Assembly (NCBI GenBank): GCA_000710935.1
Contig: BAYV01000002.1
Coordinates: 17,391-81,390 of the forward strand
DNA from: Iodidimonas nitroreducens
GTDB taxonomy: Bacteria > Pseudomonadota > Alphaproteobacteria > Sphingomonadales > Rhodothalassiaceae
DNA length: 64,000 nucleotides
Direction of reading: 5' to 3'
Shown here: positions 43,188 to 49,761 of the stretch, piece after piece
Position numbering within the stretch: position 1 is the stretch's first letter
How the letters are laid out: every line of letters begins with the position of its first letter
Position numbers and translations under genes: made by a program
Notes under the pieces: generated by a model
Database searches by the model: none
What the model was told of the DNA's origin: nothing
The model's input: the letters and a program-made list of their open reading frames with translations, nothing else

Positions 43188-44183
43188 ATGACAACAAAAG
43201 CGCGCGCGCCGCAGCTTTATGTGATCATCGATACGGAAGAAGAGTTCGATTGGGATGCGCCTTTTGATCGCCGGGCGCGGGCCGTGACATCAATCCCCGC
43301 CCAGCAGCGGGCGCAGGATATTTTCGCCCGCTATGATCTGGTGCCCAGCTATGTCATCGATCATCCGGTGGCCGATAATCCTGAAGCCGTGGCGGTGCTG
43401 AAAGCGTGGCAGGACGAGGGACAGGCGGTGATCGGCGCGCATTTGCATCCGTGGGTCTCGCCGCCTTTTGACGAGGAGGTGAGCCGCCAAAACAGCTATC
43501 CCGGCAATTTACCGAAATCCTTGGAATATGAAAAACTGCGCCAACTGACCGCGCTGATCGAACGGGTTTTTGCGAAACGCCCGCGCCTTTATAAAGCGGG
43601 CCGCTATGGAATTGGCCCCAATACCGCAACGATCCTCCAGGATTTGGGCTATCAGATCGATGCCAGCATCGTGCCCTATACCGATTTCAGCTTTGATCAT
43701 GGCCCTGATTTTCGCCATGAAACGCCGCATTTACGGCCTTTTCTGCCCGCCCGCGATATTCTGGAATTGCCGCTTTCCACGGGCTTTGCCGGGCTTTTGC
43801 GGAAGCGCGGCGCGGGCCTGTTTCCAATGATTGATCGGCCATTGATGCGCTCTGTTCATCTGCCGGGGATTTTTGCCCGTCTGGGCCTTTTGGAACGCAT
43901 CAGGCTCAGCCCCGAGGGCCAGGGGGCCGATGATCATATCCGCCTCACCAAAGCCATGTGGGATGATGGGTTTGATGTTTTTTCTTATACCTATCACAGC
44001 CCATCCCTGGTCCCCGGCCATACGCCTTATGTGCGCAGCCCCGCTGATCTGGATCGGTTTCTCGATCATATGGATCGCTATTTCGATTTTTTCTTCAATG
44101 AATTGGGGGGCAGGGCTGCCACCCCCCTGACACTTTATCAACAATGGCAGGATCGCGGGAAAATTTGGGCGGCGGACCTTTGA
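43188..44183 (+). CDS. Polysaccharide deacetylase / WalW-like protein
   Basis: A 331-aa NodB-superfamily protein. The metal motif is YVIIDTEEEFDWDAPFDRRA, and VIGAHLHPWVSPPFDEE carries the paired His residues. FSYTYHSPSLVPGHTPYV follows near the end. ATG 43188 has AGAGG 7 bp upstream. It is a second deacetylase, distinct from the one at 7882. It is divergent from the TIGR03087-type transferase gene, with a 169-bp shared spacer, and is followed by a methyltransferase gene after 101 bp. Confidence 0.88.
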   Translation: MTTKARAPQLYVIIDTEEEFDWDAPFDRRARAVTSIPAQQRAQDIFARYDLVPSYVIDHPVADNPEAVAVLKAWQDEGQAVIGAHLHPWVSPPFDEEVSRQNSYPGNLPKSLEYEKLRQLTALIERVFAKRPRLYKAGRYGIGPNTATILQDLGYQIDASIVPYTDFSFDHGPDFRHETPHLRPFLPARDILELPLSTGFAGLLRKRGAGLFPMIDRPLMRSVHLPGIFARLGLLERIRLSPEGQGADDHIRLTKAMWDDGFDVFSYTYHSPSLVPGHTPYVRSPADLDRFLDHMDRYFDFFFNELGGRAATPLTLYQQWQDRGKIWAADL

Positions 44184-44284
44184 ACAGGATCGACAAAACA
44201 AAATGATCTATGCCATTTTCACAAAGTTTTATGGGATAGCCAGCCTGTGGCGGGCAACCGCCGAGGCCATCATGGGATCGAGCA

Positions 44285-45142
44285 ATGCCAAAGACGGTTG
44301 ATCAGACCACAAGCGCTCCTGCGGATGAAACTTATGGGGATGAAAATCTTGGGGATGAAACCGCCAATCGCCCGGAATTTGTCGATTATTATACCCGCGA
44401 TGATGTGGCTTTGGGGCGTCAGGCGCATTTTTCCCGCTTGCGCGATTCCCTATTGGCGATCAGGGCGATGGAAGGGGATGCGGATCGTGCCCTTGATGTG
44501 GCCGATATTGGCGGGGGCACAGGGGATTGTTCGGTGGTTTGGGCGGAAAAGGGGCACAAGCCCATCTGTATCGATATCGGGCGCGATCTGATCGAGGCCG
44601 GACGGACAAGGGCGAAGGCTTTAGGGCTTGATATCGGCTATGAAGTGGGCTCGGCGACCGCTTTGCCATTGGCCTCTGGCTCGGTGGATATCGCTTTGCT
44701 GCCCGAATTGCTCGAACATGTGGAAGATTGGCAGGCCTGCCTTGATGAAGCGACGCGAATCGTGCGCCCCGGCGGGCTGATTCAGCTTTCCACCAATAAC
44801 AAGATCAATCCTCGCCAGCAGGAATTCAGATTGCCCTTCTATAGCTGGTATCCGGGGCCGATAAAGCGCTATTGCGTGCGCCGGACCCTTGATGATCGCC
44901 CGGAATGGGCAAATTATGCCACCTTTCCTGCAGTGAATTGGTTTACCCCGGGGCAATTGATCAAGGCTTTGCGGCGGCGGGGCTTCGATCAAATCTACAG
45001 CCGCGCCGATCTGGCGGCGGCCCGTGGCCTTGGGGGCTGGAAAGGATCGGTGCTGGCTGTGTTGAAGGCTGCGCCCATTTTATATTGGCCGATCAGAAGC
45101 TGTTCGCAATCCACCTTTCTGGTGGCAAAGAAACAGGCTTGA
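44285..45142 (+). CDS. Class I SAM-dependent methyltransferase
   Basis: A 285-aa methyltransferase. Motif I is VADIGGGTGDCSVVWAEKG, the acidic ribose-binding residue is in PICIDIGRDLI, motif II/III is VGSATALPLASGSVDIALL, and EATRIVRPGGLIQLSTNN follows. It resembles methyltransferases that act on small molecules or sugars in polysaccharide loci. The start is chosen at ATG 44285, about 100 bp after the deacetylase, with only GGGATCGAGC upstream. The gene is probably the last member of the EPS locus on this side. Confidence 0.87.
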   Translation: MPKTVDQTTSAPADETYGDENLGDETANRPEFVDYYTRDDVALGRQAHFSRLRDSLLAIRAMEGDADRALDVADIGGGTGDCSVVWAEKGHKPICIDIGRDLIEAGRTRAKALGLDIGYEVGSATALPLASGSVDIALLPELLEHVEDWQACLDEATRIVRPGGLIQLSTNNKINPRQQEFRLPFYSWYPGPIKRYCVRRTLDDRPEWANYATFPAVNWFTPGQLIKALRRRGFDQIYSRADLAAARGLGGWKGSVLAVLKAAPILYWPIRSCSQSTFLVAKKQA

Positions 45143-45235
45143 CCATGGGCTGGAGCCGCCTGCGGATGCCAAAAATTGAGGAGCCGGGGCTTATGGCGGG
45201 GGCGGGGTGTGTGGCGGGCAACAGGTGACAGGCCA

Positions 45236-45607
45236 TCAATGGCGGGCGGATTTTTCGCTTTCATCCACCAGATCGGCCAGCCGGTTATGGGCTTGATTGG
45301 CTAGGGATTCGATTTCGTCCCATTGTTCGGTCAGGGCGGATATTTCGGCCTGAAATTGTTCCATGCTCAGCCGACGGTTTTTATCGGTGGCCATCACGGC
45401 AGCAATGGCGGCGCGCGTGGGGCTGTTCAATCCCACTTCTTTGAGCAGGGTTTTCTGCCCGGATTGCAGGGCGCCCTCCAGATCTTTCAATCGGGACGCG
45501 ATGACCATCAGATAAATCAGGCCCAAAAGCAAAAGGCTGAAAAGAAGAATGAAGCCGCCAGCCATCAAATGAACATGGCTGATGTTGAAACCCAGAATCG
45601 TGCTCAT
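45236..45607 (-). CDS. Small membrane-anchored coiled-coil protein, unknown
   Basis: A 123-aa protein with one TM helix (HLMAGGFILLFSLLLLGLIYLMV) and a predicted helical cytoplasmic or periplasmic tail (SMEQFQAEISALTEQWDEIESLANQAHNRLADLV). I do not recognise a family. It may have a small membrane partner in the 51-aa protein encoded 80 bp upstream on the same strand. AGGG lies 9 bp before its ATG. Confidence 0.6.
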   Translation of the reverse strand: MSTILGFNISHVHLMAGGFILLFSLLLLGLIYLMVIASRLKDLEGALQSGQKTLLKEVGLNSPTRAAIAAVMATDKNRRLSMEQFQAEISALTEQWDEIESLANQAHNRLADLVDESEKSARH

Positions 45608-45642
45608 ATCAGATGCCCTAAAGGCAAGAGAAAACCTTGTCA

Positions 45643-45656
45643 GGCAGTTATCTGCC
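45643..45656. other. Small GGCAG/CTGCC hairpin in the intergenic region
   Basis: A 5-bp stem with a TTAT loop between the two small membrane-protein genes. It has no long U-tract, so a terminator is doubtful. It could be an attenuation or RNA-stability element. Confidence 0.25.
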
Positions 45657-45687
45657 CAAAAGGGAGCTTATCCGGTTTTGATCGAAA

Positions 45688-45843
45688 TCAAAAGCCAAGA
45701 GAAAGGATGGCCGACCATAAAGCGGCGCTAGCGGCCAAGATACAGATGGCCGATGCCCCGGCAGAGAGCCGCGCGGAAGACGACCGATCATAGCCTTTGG
45801 CATGAAGGGAAGCCTGCTTGATCCCGGATTGCTTATTTGTCAT
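45688..45843 (-). CDS. 51-aa small membrane protein, unknown
   Basis: A short minus-strand frame, ATG at 45843 to TGA at 45690-45688. It encodes a polar N-terminus (MTNKQSGIKQASLHAKGYD) and a C-terminal Ala/Ile/Leu-rich TM helix (ASAICILAASAALWSAILSL). A GGTGG stretch sits upstream of the ATG. The design looks like a real single-pass peptide, in line with the 123-aa gene 80 bp downstream on the same strand. No homologue is recognised, so this is a moderate call. Confidence 0.42.
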   Translation of the reverse strand: MTNKQSGIKQASLHAKGYDRSSSARLSAGASAICILAASAALWSAILSLGF

Positions 45844-45880
45844 CGCTATCACACCACCCGTTTTTCAGTTCATGTCTCGT

Positions 45881-45943
45881 TAGAAACTTGGGCTCGTCAG
45901 AAACTTGGGTTCATCAGAATTCGAGATCACCAGAAATTCATCA
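45881..45943. repeat. Degenerate ~17-bp tandem repeats in the intergenic region
   Basis: About three and a half imperfect copies of AGAAACTTGGGyTCrTC, starting near 45881, 45898, 45915 and 45931. The first two are nearly identical and later copies diverge. They lie between the 51-aa gene and phoU. A regulator-binding array or simple slippage are both possible. Confidence 0.55.
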
Positions 45944-46129
45944 AAACGTATTTTAAAGGCCCCAGTTCCGATGCATTGTTTCTAAATAATGCCAGTCAGG
46001 TCGTTAGCTGACAACAACATGATTCTCACAAGTTCGTTTATAAACCGTAAAATTTTAGGTGAATTATTTTGATCATGGATTTTTCCGGGGCATTTTTTCT
46101 ACAGGCCCATGGGAGATATAAAACCCGCA

Positions 46130-46147
46130 GCGTCATAGTTTTGTAAC
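46130..46147 (+). promoter_or_regulatory. Candidate Pho box upstream of phoU
   Basis: GCGTCATAGTTTTGTAAC resembles two half-sites of the CTGTCAT type separated by 4 bp; they match the consensus at 5 and 4 of 7 positions. It lies 62 bp before the phoU start. PhoB autoregulation is common, so the placement makes sense, but the match is weak. Confidence 0.32.
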
Positions 46148-46208
46148 GCATTCTTCTTAAACAAGAGAGCGATGAGAGCCGATCCCGGAACAGGGCGGAG
46201 GTGAGCGG

Positions 46209-46940
46209 ATGCGTGATATTCATACGAATAAGTCCTATGATGAAGAGCTTGATCAACTCCGCGCCACCTTGAGCGAAATGGCGGGATTGGCCGAAGCCCA
46301 GCTCCATAATGCCGTAACTGCTTTGGTGGCCCGGGATATGATTCTGGCGCAAAAATCCATCGCAGATGATGAGCGGATCGACAGGCTGGAGCATCTGGCA
46401 GAAGAAAGGGCGATTGAAATCATCGCCCGCCGCGCGCCTTTGGCTGATGATCTGCGCGAACTGGTGGCGGCCATCAGGCTGTCTGGCGCCTTGGAACGAA
46501 TTGGTGATTATGCCAAGAATATCGCCAAAAGAACCACGGTTCTGGTGAATGTTCTGCCCATGCGCCAGATTAGCATCATCCCCGAAATGGCAAAGCAGGC
46601 CCAGCGCATGATTTCCGATGTGATGGATGCCTATATCCAGCGCGATAGTGCCCTGGCCATCGATGTGTGGGCGCGCGACGAGCGAATTGATCTTTTATAT
46701 GATAGCCTGTTTCGCGAATTGCTGACCTATATGATGGAAAAGCCAGAATTGATCACGGCATGCACCCATCTTATTTTCATTGCCAAAAATATCGAGCGTG
46801 TGGGCGATCAGGCAACGAATATCGCCGAAGTCGCTTATTATATGATCGAGGGTCGATCAATGAAAGATAATCGGGTGAAGCGGGATGAAACCGCTTTTGC
46901 CGATCCGTCAGACAACACAGAATCGGATAATGGATCATGA
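46209..46940 (+). CDS. phoU: Phosphate transport system regulator PhoU
   Basis: A 243-aa all-helical PhoU protein with two three-helix repeats. Landmarks are YDEELDQLRATLSEMAGLAE at the start, DDERIDRLEHLAEERAIEII, and ERVGDQATNIAEVAYYMIEG (the metal-binding region) near the end. PhoU links the Pst transporter to PhoR and represses the Pho response when phosphate is plentiful. It has a strong GGAGG RBS and overlaps phoB as ATGA. The usual pstSCAB genes are not upstream here; an EPS locus and unknown small genes are. Confidence 0.95.
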   Translation: MRDIHTNKSYDEELDQLRATLSEMAGLAEAQLHNAVTALVARDMILAQKSIADDERIDRLEHLAEERAIEIIARRAPLADDLRELVAAIRLSGALERIGDYAKNIAKRTTVLVNVLPMRQISIIPEMAKQAQRMISDVMDAYIQRDSALAIDVWARDERIDLLYDSLFRELLTYMMEKPELITACTHLIFIAKNIERVGDQATNIAEVAYYMIEGRSMKDNRVKRDETAFADPSDNTESDNGS

Positions 46941-47650
46941 AACCGCGTATTCTTCTGGTCGAAGACGATATCAATCTCACCGAATTGGTGCGCTATAATC
47001 TGGAACGCGAAGGTTTTGAAATCGCTTTGTCTGCGGATGGCGAAGAAGGCCTGATGATGGCGATGGAGCAGCCGCCGGACCTGATCCTGCTCGATTGGAT
47101 GCTGCCTAATCTTTCGGGGATCGAGATTTGCCGCCGATTGCGCCGCAATGGCGATACCGCCAATATTCCGATCATCATGCTCACTGCCCGCACCGAAGAA
47201 GGGGATCGCGTGCGCGGGCTTGAGATCGGTGCCGATGATTATATCACCAAGCCTTTCAGCCCGCGTGAACTGATTGCCCGCATCAATGCTGTTTTGCGTC
47301 GGGTGCGCCCGGGCTTGTCGGGCAAGATCCTGACTCATGCAGGCATTTCCCTTGACAGCACCACCCATAAAGTTGTGCGGGATGGCACGCAAATCCATCT
47401 TGGCCCCACAGAATTCAGGATGCTGCGGCATTTCCTTGAAAATCCCGGTCGGGTTTTCTCGCGCGAGCAGCTTCTTGATGCCGTGTGGGGGCATGATGTT
47501 TATGTGGAATTGCGCACCGTTGATGTGCATATCCGCCGCCTGCGCAAAGCCCTCAATATCAATGATAGTGCCGATATCATCCGCACCGTTCGGTCGGCTG
47601 GCTATTCTCTTGATCCTGAAAGCAGCATGGCAGGATCGGCCTCGGCCTGA
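46937..47650 (+). CDS. phoB: Phosphate regulon response regulator PhoB
   Basis: A 237-aa OmpR-class regulator. The receiver domain has Asp53 in LILLDWMLPN, with acidic residues in ILLVEDDIN and Lys in DYITKPFSPREL. The winged-helix DNA-binding domain follows (LGPTEFRMLRHFLENPGRVF, VDVHIRRLRKALN). It is coupled to phoU by ATGA. The 3' end overlaps phoR, on the opposite strand, by 49 bp. Confidence 0.96.
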   Translation: MKPRILLVEDDINLTELVRYNLEREGFEIALSADGEEGLMMAMEQPPDLILLDWMLPNLSGIEICRRLRRNGDTANIPIIMLTARTEEGDRVRGLEIGADDYITKPFSPRELIARINAVLRRVRPGLSGKILTHAGISLDSTTHKVVRDGTQIHLGPTEFRMLRHFLENPGRVFSREQLLDAVWGHDVYVELRTVDVHIRRLRKALNINDSADIIRTVRSAGYSLDPESSMAGSASA

Positions 47651-48987
47651 AGATGAGGATGCGGGTGAGGGGCGTTTTCATCTGCAGTCGCCAAAGGCAG
47701 GGTAACGGTGACGCTGGTGCCCACGCCTAAGGTGCTTTCAATATGCAGATAGCCCCGATGGCGGGTGACGATATGCTTTACGATGGCGAGCCCTAAGCCG
47801 GTGCCGCCAAGCTTGCGCGAGCGGGCAGCATCCACCCGATAAAAACGTTCGGTCAGCCGGGGGATATGTTCGGGGGCAATGCCGGCCCCCTGATCGTTGA
47901 TAGTGATGGCAAGACCGGCTTTGCCGCCTTCGGGCATCCGCTCCACCCTCTGGGCATGAAGGGTGATGTCGGTCCCTTCATAAGCATATTTCATGGCATT
48001 CGAGACAAGATTTTGCAGCATCTGATGGATCTGGTCGCGATCGCCGCGCACCGGTGGCAAGGGGTCTTTGGCCTTGATCAGCAGGCGCATGGATCGTTTC
48101 GCGGCACCGGGTTCGAGGCTATCCACCACATTTTTCAGAATCGGCAGACAATCGGCGCTGGTTTGCGGCTGCACATGCTTATCCAATTCGATCCGCGATA
48201 AAGACAACAGATCATCGATCAGGCGGACCATTCTTTGGGATTCTTCGTGCATGATCCCTAAAAAACGCTCCTGAGCCGCCAGATCATCCTTTGCCGGGCC
48301 GCGCATGGTTTCGATAAAGCCGATCAGCGATGACAGGGGCGTGCGCAATTCATGGCTGGCATTGGCCACGAAATCGGCGCGCATCCGTTCAGCGGCTTTC
48401 ATCTGGGTGGTATCATGCATCGAGATAACCACATAATAGTCGGGCTCGGCTTCATCATGGATCAGATTGGATTGGGGAGGGCGGCTATTTTCCACCCGCG
48501 AAACACTGACTGTAAAATTGCGTTCCACCGGGGTTGTTAAGGTCACGTCAAGACGGATCGTTGTCGCCCCTTTCATGACTTTTGCCAGGGCATCGAGAAT
48601 ATCGGGATGGCGCATATGGAGGCTGATTTCACGGCCGATCAATCGCTCGCCAAATAAGGATCGGGCGGGGCGATTGGCATCGAGCACCTTGCGGCCGGGA
48701 TCGATCAATAAAAGCGGCGCATCGATCCCTTCGGCGATTTTGGCCCGCAAAGGCGCCAGATTGCGCCGGGGCGCCCGGGCCAGCTTGACCGTATCGCTCA
48801 AGCGGCGAACCAATTGGCGATGGCTGCGCTCGATCCCATATAAAAGCCCGATCATCGTAAGACCGATGATGAGCGCCGCAATACCGGTGATCTGCCCCAG
48901 CAGATAAAGGAATAAAAGCCCCGATGAAACCGCAAGCTGGGCGGGCAGGATCAGCGGGCTTTGCTCGGTCAGTCTGTCATTTTTCAT
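47602..48987 (-). CDS. phoR: Phosphate regulon sensor histidine kinase PhoR
   Basis: A 461-aa sensor kinase with two N-terminal TM helices (LPAQLAVSSGLLFLYLL, IAALIIGLTMIGLLY) and a PAS domain (about 85-195). The phospho-acceptor His212 is in ANASHELRTPLSSLIGF. The ATPase domain has NLVSNAMKYAYE (N box), INDQGAGIAPEHIPRLTERF and GGTGLGLAIVKHI. It faces phoB convergently with a 49-bp 3' overlap, unlike the common phoB-phoR operon. It overlaps the upstream gph gene as ATGA. Confidence 0.93.
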   Translation of the reverse strand: MKNDRLTEQSPLILPAQLAVSSGLLFLYLLGQITGIAALIIGLTMIGLLYGIERSHRQLVRRLSDTVKLARAPRRNLAPLRAKIAEGIDAPLLLIDPGRKVLDANRPARSLFGERLIGREISLHMRHPDILDALAKVMKGATTIRLDVTLTTPVERNFTVSVSRVENSRPPQSNLIHDEAEPDYYVVISMHDTTQMKAAERMRADFVANASHELRTPLSSLIGFIETMRGPAKDDLAAQERFLGIMHEESQRMVRLIDDLLSLSRIELDKHVQPQTSADCLPILKNVVDSLEPGAAKRSMRLLIKAKDPLPPVRGDRDQIHQMLQNLVSNAMKYAYEGTDITLHAQRVERMPEGGKAGLAITINDQGAGIAPEHIPRLTERFYRVDAARSRKLGGTGLGLAIVKHIVTRHRGYLHIESTLGVGTSVTVTLPLATADENAPHPHPHLQAEADPAMLLSGSRE

Positions 48988-49682
48988 CGGTGGTTCTCTT
49001 TTACAATCAAGCCGGGCAAGGCTCTCAGATCAGAAATGATGAGATCCGCCCCAAGGCTTTCAACCGGTTCGGGACTATAGCCAAAAGAAACGAGGATGAC
49101 ATCCATTTGGCTCGCCCGTGCGGCTTTGGCATCGGTGATGCTGTCGCCGATCATCACGGCAGCCCCTCGCCCGGGCAGGCTTTGGCGCACATGATCAAGA
49201 TGCATGGGATGGGGTTTGGCAAAGGGCAGGGCATCGCCGCCGGTGATAGAGGTAAAATAAGATCGCATCGATAAAGCATCGAGAAGGGACAGGGCCAGAT
49301 CCTGCGGCTTGTTGGTACACAGACCCAAAGCAAAGCCCCGCTCTTTTAACAGGCGCAAAACATCATGGGCACCGGCATAAGGCTGGCTGTGGCGGGCGAT
49401 ATTGGCCCGATAATGGCGGATGAACAGATCGAGCGGTTGGTCGATCATAAATCCATCAGGGATGCCGCCGGTGGCTTTCAGGCCCTGCCCGATCAAAGCG
49501 CGGGCCCCCAAACCCACCATAGAGCGAACATCGGCCAAGGGGAGGCTGGGGCGATCTAAAGTTGCGAGCACATGGTTCATGGCGGCGCACAGATCAGGGG
49601 CGCTATCAACCAGCGTTCCATCAAGATCAAAAATAATCTTATCCACCTGAAAGGATGTTTTAGGCATAAAAACTGTGCTCAT
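48984..49682 (-). CDS. gph: HAD-family phosphatase, phosphoglycolate phosphatase type
   Basis: A 232-aa haloacid-dehalogenase phosphatase. Motif I is IIFDLDGTLVDSAPDL, motif II is LGLCTNKPQDLA, motif III is the Lys in GDALPFAKPHP, and motif IV is VMIGDSITDAKAAR. This pattern fits Gph, which dephosphorylates 2-phosphoglycolate from DNA repair or oxygenation reactions. The start could be ATG 49682 or ATG 49667. It is first in an operon with phoR (ATGA overlap). Confidence 0.88.
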   Translation of the reverse strand: MSTVFMPKTSFQVDKIIFDLDGTLVDSAPDLCAAMNHVLATLDRPSLPLADVRSMVGLGARALIGQGLKATGGIPDGFMIDQPLDLFIRHYRANIARHSQPYAGAHDVLRLLKERGFALGLCTNKPQDLALSLLDALSMRSYFTSITGGDALPFAKPHPMHLDHVRQSLPGRGAAVMIGDSITDAKAARASQMDVILVSFGYSPEPVESLGADLIISDLRALPGLIVKENHR

Positions 49683-49761
49683 CTTAATATTTGCATTTTG
49701 TTTACACTGGTCTGCTATTCATTGTTTCATTCGCGAAATGAAGTTACCAGAGACATATCGG

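Noticed and set aside
44203..44301. 32-aa frame between the deacetylase and methyltransferase genes
   Set aside because: It has a possible hydrophobic start but no good RBS, and it overlaps the methyltransferase start. Too little to support a gene.
45802..46011. 69-aa frame on the plus strand before phoU
   Set aside because: It covers the tandem repeat region and overlaps the 51-aa minus-strand gene. It has no RBS or domain and its composition does not look protein-like.
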